A DNA stretch of 64,000 bases from Cornus controversa. Lineage: Eukaryota > Streptophyta > Magnoliopsida > Cornales > Cornaceae. The notes under the pieces are model-generated. The model made no database searches. It was given only the letters and a program-made list of their open reading frames with translations, and was not told where the DNA came from. The position numbers and the translations under genes were made by a program. This document shows, one piece after another, positions 50,601-59,600 of the stretch; position 1 is the stretch's first letter; each line of letters opens with the position of its first letter. The stretch spans positions 58,532,033 through 58,596,032 of the forward strand of contig CM048845.1 in assembly GCA_026545225.1 (NCBI GenBank), in the 5' to 3' direction.

Positions 50601-53600
50601 GTTTAACCCGGTAAGAAACTGAAACACTTGATTTTTCTCCACAATCCACACATATAAAACTGTATCTTTTGAATCCTTCTAAGAGTAGAAGGAATCATAA
50701 TATGACATCTCCTCCCAAATAGCACAAAGCCTAGCAACGTAATCAGAAACTGTCGAGTCACCCAGAGTAATCCGGGTGATATCTCACCCCAACTGGAAGA
50801 TTCTTGCATTATTCTACCTCTGAGAATAAGTGCGTTGTATCGAATCCCTAATTTGCTTAGCGGTCTTCATGAACATATAACAAACGACTATGTTTGGCGA
50901 CATTGAATTAACTAGCCAAGACATATCCATGGCGCATATGTCTTGTTTGACTTAGTTGGCTCTTTTTCAGAACTAGTAATATATCCAATCTTGTCTTGCT
51001 TCCAATGAACATTCCAGCAGATTGTGCCCATATCAAATAGTTAAAACCATCCAACTTTACTATGGTGATATGAAGTCCTGGATTCTTTGATGAGTTGGTG
51101 GGAAAAATGGCACCACCACCTACAAAACTCGAGCCATGAGAATTAACAGTCGAGGACCCTAAATCTACCATACTCTGTCACACGACAATAAACAACTCCA
51201 AAAAAAAAACAAATCCTGTCAACTAATTAATGTCTCCTTAGACCATAAACAATCAACATCTCCTCAGACCATAAACAATCAACATCGTCTCCTCAGACCA
51301 TTTCCAGAAGTCCAAATACAAACTTTTTTAGGAGTTTTGTCCGTTTACATATAGCCGAACACAGCCTCCTTCTCAATATCTGAAACCTCTCTGTAGATTC
51401 ACAAGAATTTACCCAAGCCCTTTTAGGTGTTGGAGACCAACTATACCTTACTTACCCAACCCTAGAATAGTAAAAAAGAACTTGTAAAACTTAGAAACAC
51501 TTGCTTTTGATCACAAAACAACAACTTACAGGACCAAGTGCAAGCAGCATCACAGGGTGTCGCAAACAACCTAAGGTTGCTATTGCACAAGCCGCATGGC
51601 TGCTGGAGGTTATAGAAAGGTGTTGGCTCTGACCTCAAGAAGAAATACAAGATAGAAGAAATACAAGAGAAATATGTAAGAGCTTAAATGAAAGTAATCA
51701 CTCATTCACAGCTCTGGTATTTATAAACTAAAAAAGCACATGTTAATATTACAAGAAAGGAAACTAAATAAAATAACTACAGATTCTATGCCTAAATAAA
51801 TTCGTAAAAGGGCCCTTTTGGTAACCGTTTATGTTTAGTGTTTAACAGTGTTTATGTTACGATTTTGTTTACCCATAAACATGAGTATTGTTTGATAATG
51901 AAAAAACGTTTGGCTTATTTTAAAAATTATAAACAGAAAAACATGTTTGTTAACCTTAAACTATTTTTTTTTTTAAAATCAACACAATAAACTGAATAAA
52001 AAGTCAAGTTCATGCTACAACAAATCCATACAGCAATAACAAAGCAAGAAATATACAAAAAAAAAAGAAATAAATATTATTGGGTTACATATATATCTAC
52101 ACACTGCAAAATATACTATAAAACTAGAATGACCCACAACCCAGAAAGCCCCAACAAGTAGGGGTGCACACCGTTCGGTTCCCAACGGTTCCTTAATTTT
52201 GAAATCGGAATCGTTGAGTTCAGTTTAATTCGGTTATTATAGGAGTTGTATTTAACCTTACACTAGTTAGAATAACTCTATTGTTTAAAATTTTTTACAT
52301 AACAAAAGGTTATTATAACTATTACTATGATTTTATAATAGTTATATATATATATATATATATATTCAATTGTTTCGGTTCCAGTTCTGATTCCAAGGCT
52401 TGAAATCGGAATCGTAGTGAACGGTTTCTAAAATTTGGAGCCGGAACCGTAGTGAACGGTTCAACTATAGTTGTTTATGGTTCCACCAGTTCTTTGTGCA
52501 CCCTTACCAACAAAATAAAATATATATAAAGTTTTTCAATTTGTATGGAGTGAGAAGAGGGATTTGGAGGCATACTCGTGCTCTTGAACTTATGCTACTA
52601 CTTTATTTTTTATTTTTTTGATTTCTATTTTCCTTTCAACACTGAAAATGAATAAATGATATGAGTACAAAATACCATTCTTGTTTCTTTGATAATGAGA
52701 TGGTTGGGACTTCTTTGTTTTTTTCCCTCAAATAAGGTATTTTTTAGCATCGGTACCCGTAAGTAACTATTTCTTATTATGAATTATATTCGTAATTATT
52801 CATATTGTACCCAATATTTTTTTCTCAAGGCAATTGATGCCCTTTAATTCTGTCTACACTTGATAATTCTAATATTTTTATCGTTATATCAAGCAATAGC
52901 CTTTTATAAATTTTTTTTCATTTCATTTTCTCACTTTTAGTTTCAATTTTTAATTAAAATAATATAATCACCATTTTAGATAAAAAAGAAAAAAAAGTTT
53001 TTTTTTTAATAAACATATACACTAAAACATCATTTTGGTGTTTAGGATTTGAAGGCTTAGCTACAGTATTGTTTTAAAAGTGTTTTGACAATTTATAAAC
53101 AAAATAAAAATTATCAAACGTGTTTATCCTAAAAAATTTGTTTTTGTAAGCAATAAACACTAAACATAAATGGTTACCAAACGGACCCAAAGTCAAATCC
53201 TATGATTCTAGGCTACCATGTCTCGGCTAATATGGTAAGTCACATCCCATGATCTTAGGCTATCATATCTCGGCTAACATCTTTGATCTTTATATTTTCT
53301 ATTTAATATGAATCTTGTGAGATGATGATATTGAAACCGTGATGGTGGTCAGAGATGGTTGAAGATAGCTTTGACCAACAACGATGATGGCTTGGAGGAT
53401 TGTTTTTGCAATTGTGAAAGATGGGTAGATTTGTATGCATATGCCTTCATGCAGTTATGTGTTTGTATTTATATCTATATAGATATATGGATATACAAAT
53501 TGAAGTTTGAGATGTGAACAATCCCGAGTTGAGCTCGAGCATGGCTAGGCCAAGCTTGTTCGAACTATCTGCCGGCTTTGACAACCCGAGCCCGAACCAT

Positions 53601-56600
53601 TGAAAAACTCGGCTTGGCTCGGCCCAGTTTTGTTTGTTTGCAGCCCTAAATATCTTGTACCCATACCTTTGCTGTGTTGTGTCGTCACTGGTACGTGAAG
53701 AAAAATAGAAGAGTCCATGTATTTGAGTTTTTTTGTTTTTGTTTTGAGAAATACTCTCTTGTGGTTGCTCTTGGTGTTTAGGATTGTATGACATTCGGGT
53801 TATTTCTAATGCGCAGTTGTTGTATGGTGGGTTTCTGCTTTTATCTTTCCCCTTTTTGTTTATGGTCAATTTCAGTAAATAGCTAGTTGTATGTTCTTTT
53901 CCCTCTTTTGATGATGCCTTGTTGATGGGCCTTGTGTGGATTGCCTCCTTACATTTATGTAAGTTAGCACGAGCATTGTGGACTCTCCATTGGATTTTGA
54001 AACTGTTCTATTGTATAAAACATTGTCTTGTGTCATTTGGTCATTACTGCAGGTGGGCTTCAGCGAGAAGAGGTGGCATGACTGTTTTGGGGAAAGTTTC
54101 CGTCCCGAAACCTCTGAACTTACCCAGCCAAAGGTATCTCGTTTTCTGGTGGACTATTATCTGTTTCTTTTTGCTGAGTTCCTCAGTTTGCTCTCTGAAA
54201 TTCTTTTCAATGTTGTTTCAAGGTTAGAAAATCATGGTCTGGACCCAAACGTGGAAATTGTTCCCAAGTGAGTGATTCAGATGGTCTAGGTTTTTAGATT
54301 CTCTCTCTCTCAGACAGGCACACATGAACATGATTTTTATGATCTTTCTGTTCTCAATGCTATGTTTAATTATATTATTATTTTTGTTCAGAAATTCAAC
54401 CAGTAACATATTTATATGTTTTGCTTTATATTAGTCGAATTGATTTAGATACTTTTTCTTCACTTCATAGGGGAACCCTTAGCTGGGGCAGTCGTTCATC
54501 TTCATCTGCCTCAAATGCATGGGGTTCATCAACACTGTCTCCAAATGCTGATGGTGGTGCTGGTTCACCGAGAAATCTCAGCGGTCGCCCTTCATCCAGT
54601 GGAAGCAGCACTCGACCATCATCTGCTGGTAGCAATAGAATACATGAACCTACTCTCAGTGCATGGAGCCCACAATCTAGGCCTTCATCAGCTTCTGGGG
54701 CATTAACATCAAATCGAACATCACTGATATCATCGCGTCCTCGCAGTGCAGAAACAAGGCCTGGTAGCTCGCAGCTGTCACGTTTTGCTGGACTGTCATC
54801 TGATAATTCAGTACCATGTAGTCCACCTGGTACCACCGAAAAATTGGTATGGTGCTGTAGCTAAGCAAATAAACATTGTTTTTTTTTTGCCCCCGGGGTG
54901 GAGTGAGATTCTTCCCTTATTTTTTCGATATTAAATATATGCTACAATACACTGTTGCAGTCATATCATATGAAGTGATTAGTAAAATATATTGGCTGGA
55001 GCGCTGCCTGTTTCCAATTTAATCCCTTCTGTTGTTATAGTAGTTTGTTTTACCAAGTTTGCTGCATTGTTTCTATATGGCCTGATTTGTTTTATTTTCT
55101 CTCTATTTTACATGTAGGGAGTGACATCCACCAAGAATGATGGGTTTTCTCTGAGTTCTGGAGATTTTCCAACACTTGGTTCAGAAAGAGAGATTGAGCC
55201 ACAAGGTGATTGGGCTTCCTTATTAAAATTTCTATGCTGTTCACCTTCAGTTTGATGTTTCTTTCTTGGTGATTGTGAATTGTTTTCTGATTTGTGGCAA
55301 TGGCCAGAGTCAGGGTCATGGTTGTGGTGATGCGAACACTAGGTGTAATGGACGTTTCAGTAATGGTGAAAAATTATCAAAGAGAAAGCATGTTTAAGTA
55401 ATATCATTGTCTCAATGTTAGATAAGTACCAAATGGAAGGAAATTCAAGGTCGAGAAAGTCAGAAATTGGTTCACCGACAAATCTGACTGATTCACCGAC
55501 AATTTTTTATAATCTAGCTTCAAACAATAGATCTAGATTAGTGTTGCTAACCTCATAACCCTGACCTAAATCAGTTAAAAAAATATTGAAAAATTCAAAG
55601 CTGGTTTCAAACTTACCAAGTGGAATACCCTAGAACATTGATTAAAATCGAAGGATTGATTGTATATATGCTGTTATGGAGGGTTGGAGTCGTTGAAACT
55701 ACAATTATGTAGCACATCAAAGCTTAAAATTGCAAAAAAGCAAAAAACAAAATAAAAGAAAAGGAATAAGAAGGAAAAATAAAAAAGATGGCTGAAAAGG
55801 GCTTGAAACGTTCATGCACCATACAGTAATGTAAGCCTAAATCTTACTTGATGTGTCTGGAGATGTTTACAGGGAAAATATGCAGTACATTTTAAGTGTT
55901 GATTTTTATTTCATGTGTTTTTGATTGCTTGATCAACAATTGGTGGCAGAGCATGGCTCTTATGATCGTCCTGGCTCATCATCCAGCAGAATAATATCAC
56001 CGGCGGAAGAGAGGAACACAACTTCATCAGTTGGTTTGTACAATTATTTAATTTTTCTATTTCCTTCCTTCTTCTGGATATACACATCCTTTACTGATGA
56101 CAATTTCTATTTGAAATTTCATATTTGAAAAAAGTATGTGAGAATGATGTCATTTCAGGTGATGCTTCTGCAAATGCAAATGCCAGGAGTGGAACTGCGA
56201 GTACCTGGAAAAGAGATGGTTCCCGACATGATGAAGATGGGTTTCGGCCTGGAGTAGAGAAATGGCAGGGGGATCCCCAACCATACCTGAACACTAGTGT
56301 TCCCCCTCAGCACTTTGATGCCTGGCATGGTCCTCCAATAAATGCTCCTGGTGGTGTTTGGTATAGAGGACCTCCAGGAGGTCCACCATATGGACCTCCA
56401 GTTGCTCCTGGTGGCTTTCCTATTGAACCATTTCCTTATTATCATCCTCAAATTCCAGCTACTGCCTTGGCAAACTCTCACCCAATTCCTCCACCAGGGG
56501 CCGGACCAAGAGGGCCCCATCCAAAAACCGGAGACTTATACAGACCCCACATCCCTGATGCTTACATTCGTCCAGGTATGCCAATTAGGCCTGGTTTTTA

Positions 56601-59600
56601 CCCTGGTCCAGTGGGCTATGAGGGCTATTATGGCCCTGCAATGGGCTACTGCAATTCCAATGAACGAGATATTCCATTTATGGGAATGCAAGCACGTCCC
56701 TCTGTTTATAACAGGTATCCCAGCCAAAATGCTCCTGATCCTAACAATCGCCATGGCACAGTGGGTGCCCATGGATCTACAGGCAAAACCATGGCTTCAG
56801 GACAAGTGGAATCTGGTCATCCTGATAATACTCGAGGACCATGTGAAGTTCTTTTGAAGCGACACAATGAATGGGGAGGAAAAGAGGAAGAAGGGAAGTG
56901 GGAGCAGACTATACCAGCAAATGCCTCATATCTTGAGAAGGGGGACCAACCAAGGGTGTACTCGTTGAAGAATGAGTGGGGAGCAGACCGCAAAAAGGAT
57001 GAAAAGATGCACTCAAGAAGATTAACACCAAGTGAAGATGCTCCTTCCCGAACTTTTAACAATCGAGCAGGTTATTCTTCAGACTCTGTCAAACTAAGGT
57101 TACCTGAACGTTTGGGCAATGGAAAAGCAGTTGATGACATTTTGGCAAAGAAATCAGGAAATGCAGCATCTGCTTTGCCAGATGTGCCTCAAATAATCCC
57201 AGCTACTCCAAAAGATTCAACTTTGATGCAAAAAATTGAAGATCTGAATGCAAAAGCCAGGGCTTCTGATGGACGACATGATGCCACATGTATTTCTAGT
57301 AGCGAAGAGCAAAATAATAGGTTACAAGTCGGTGATGCTAAGGCCAACCTTTCTGCAAATGCAGCTGGTTCTGGTGCCATATGCGCTAAAAGAACTTGTG
57401 CCAGTGGAGATATTATCACAGTATCCCAAGAAGTGGATGTTTCTGCAAGGGATAAGACCATTCAGACAACAGTTGCCAGTGGGACATCCCTTTCAAGGTT
57501 TGTGATTAGCATGCTTCGGCTGACATCATATATGTTATTTCCAATGTTGGGTAAAAGACTCATTTGCAAATTTACAGGAGAGCTAGTCATGGTACCCAAG
57601 GCAGAACTGACCATCACGGCAAAAGGTTCAACACTAAGGATGCTGATGGGTGGCAAAAGAAATCTCTTGCTATTGGGTCTTTAAATGCTGTTTCATCTGC
57701 AAATCTTGAACCTACTTTTAATGTTCATGTAGAGGAACACCATACATCTGTAGGGGCTGCTGAGAAATCTGGGATTAATCTTCAAAAGAAGGATGAGGAA
57801 GAATCTTTGACACCAATGTTTGATCCAAGTGATGGCGATGCACAGGTAATATAATATATAATATATATATTTATGCCTCTAGTTTATGTATTATGAATTT
57901 TGATATGGTATTTTCTTTGTATGTATTTTGATTAGCGTGCTAAGATGAGAGAGATAGCCAAGCAGCGTGCAAAGCTACTTCAGAAGGAGGAGGAAGAACG
58001 AACAAGAGAGCAGAAGGCAAAGGCTCTTGCAAAATTGGAAGAGTTGAACAGGCGTATTCAGGTGGCAGATGGTTCGACTCAGAAGTTTGAGAGGGTTCTG
58101 CCTGGTGCTGCTATGCCGCAAGAGCAAGAAGTATCCCAATCACTTGCTGAACCAGCGATGGTTTCTAGCAAATGTGAAAAACCAAGCTCCTCATTGGTAT
58201 TTAACCCTGACGTAGTGGCTCAGATTAGTGAGGGCAATACCAGTGTGGTGGAGCCACCAGATACTGCCCAACAGGAACCTGTTGTTCCGTTTGGCCAGCC
58301 TGCGGCCTTGCACAAGGATGCTTATAATGCTGGTGCTGCTGACTGTAAAGCTGCTCCCCAAGTTAATGATGGTGGTGTCTCCAGGCAAAAGCGCCTGGGC
58401 TTCAAACAAAAGCTCAATGTTCCTTTGGAAAGAAAATTTACTGAGGAGCCCATACCTACTATTTTAACCGAGGCACCAAAAAATCATTCTGATGTAGCTG
58501 TTAATGATAATACATCTACTGAGGTTGTTGCCAAAGTTGGCCCAAGTTGCGAGCCTTACTCCCCCATTAACCCAAATATAATGGCCGAGTCCACAACACA
58601 TCAAAGGAGGAAAAACAACAGGAGCAGCAAGAACAAGCACAAACTGGAGACTTCTGTCACTACTTTACCATCCTCGGTTCCAAAAGAAACTAATCCTGCA
58701 AAAACTTCAATTGGAGTTGGAAGGTCAAAGGCATCTGAGTTTGAGTTGGAAACTAGCTTAGCTCAGTCACTGACCGATGCTAAACATGCAATTCAACCTT
58801 CAGAGCAGCACTCTGTTTTACCTAGTGAAGAGGCCACTGGTAGAGTAAATAACCAGTGGAAATCTCAGCAGTCTCGCCGGATGCCAAGAAACCCTCAAGC
58901 TATCAGATCAGCAAAATTCCATAGCAGTGATACTGTCGTCTGGGCTCCTGTCCAGTTGCAGAACAAATCTGAGGTTACAGATGACAGTCATAAGAATTCA
59001 TACGATGCTGTTACTCTAACAGCAAAGAGTGAAAATCTAGTGCAAAATAGTCTGAAAAGTAAGAGGGCAGAAATGGAGAGATATGTTCCAAAGCCGGTTG
59101 CTAAAGAATTGGCTCAGCAGGGAAGCATCCAGCAACCACTCTCAGCTTCAATCAATCAGACTACATCAGATGAGACTGTTGGGAGAGCAGAACCTAGTTT
59201 TCAGAGCATTGAAAGTTCTCAACCTGCTAGCTCAGCAATTGGGAATATTGTGTCTACTGAGAGTGGGAATGGGAATAGTAAGCAGTCAAAAGCACATGGA
59301 TCGTGGCGCTTAAGGGTTTCATCTGAATTGCCACATGTGAAGGAATTGCAAGATGGATCTTCTTTTACTTCGGACCCGGGCAAGAATGTTCAGGAATCTA
59401 TTGAACACCAATCTTCCACTCCTAACGTAAATTCAGTTGAAGGACAACCAAAGTTTTCTGACGAGTGGAACACTTCTGAAGGCTATAATACTAAAGATAA
59501 GGGAGTAACTGACAGAGGAAAGCGACATCCATTTAAGGGTCATAGGAGCAGCGGTAGTTATCATGATCTTGATCGCAGGAATACTAATAGTGAGAACACG

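Larger units (their letters stand above)
42114..53280 (-). mobile_element. Copia-2 with nested insertions in both LTRs, broken
   Basis: LTRs of about 250 bp (without insertions) lie at 42114-47150 (3' LTR, interrupted by element E) and about 51645-53280 (5' LTR, interrupted by a MITE). Shared stretches are AATACAAGAGAAATATGT, CAGCTCTGGTATTTATA and TGTCTCGGCTAACA. The polypurine tract (TTGAGGGGGAG on the - strand) abuts the left LTR. A primer-binding-site-like GAGGTCAGAGCC (- strand) lies at about 51622-51636. The outer boundary at 42114 is approximate. The coding region is broken in many places. Confidence 0.85.
35652..54052 (+). other. 18.4-kb TE-filled intron of MOS1
   Basis: From donor GTATTG (35652) to acceptor TCATTACTGCAG (54052), splitting codon 11 after its second base. 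It contains a LINE fragment, two Copia elements, a gag-only Gypsy-like element, a MULE-like element, three MITEs and hAT-like remnants. The stretches 35652-36400, 41258-41588 and 41790-42113 hold nothing I recognise beyond AT-rich intron sequence. All elements with a coding direction, except the LINE fragment, are antisense to the gene. Confidence 0.85.
35595..54482 (+). promoter_or_regulatory. Out-of-frame upstream ATG overlapping the MOS1 start
   Basis: An ATG at 35595, 25 nt before the chosen start, opens a different frame. It runs through the same splice junctions (35595-35651, 54053-54133, 54223-54267) and stops at 54482, giving 64 codons. Its context is weak (T at -3), whereas the main ATG has A at -3, so leaky scanning is expected. 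If used, it would reduce MOS1 translation. The frame is seen in the sequence; the regulatory role is inference. Confidence 0.5.

Noticed and set aside
54465-54836. Long - strand frame opposite MOS1 exon 4
   Set aside because: Shadow of the Ser-rich coding frame on the + strand; no supporting splice or homology signals.
56155-56857. Overlapping frames in the other phases of MOS1 exon 7
   Set aside because: Compositional shadows of a Gly/Pro-rich exon; only the main frame matches MOS1.
57498-57684. Read-through of exon 7 into the next intron as coding
   Set aside because: Similarity to MOS1 stops exactly at the GTTTGT donor and resumes at 57578 in another phase.
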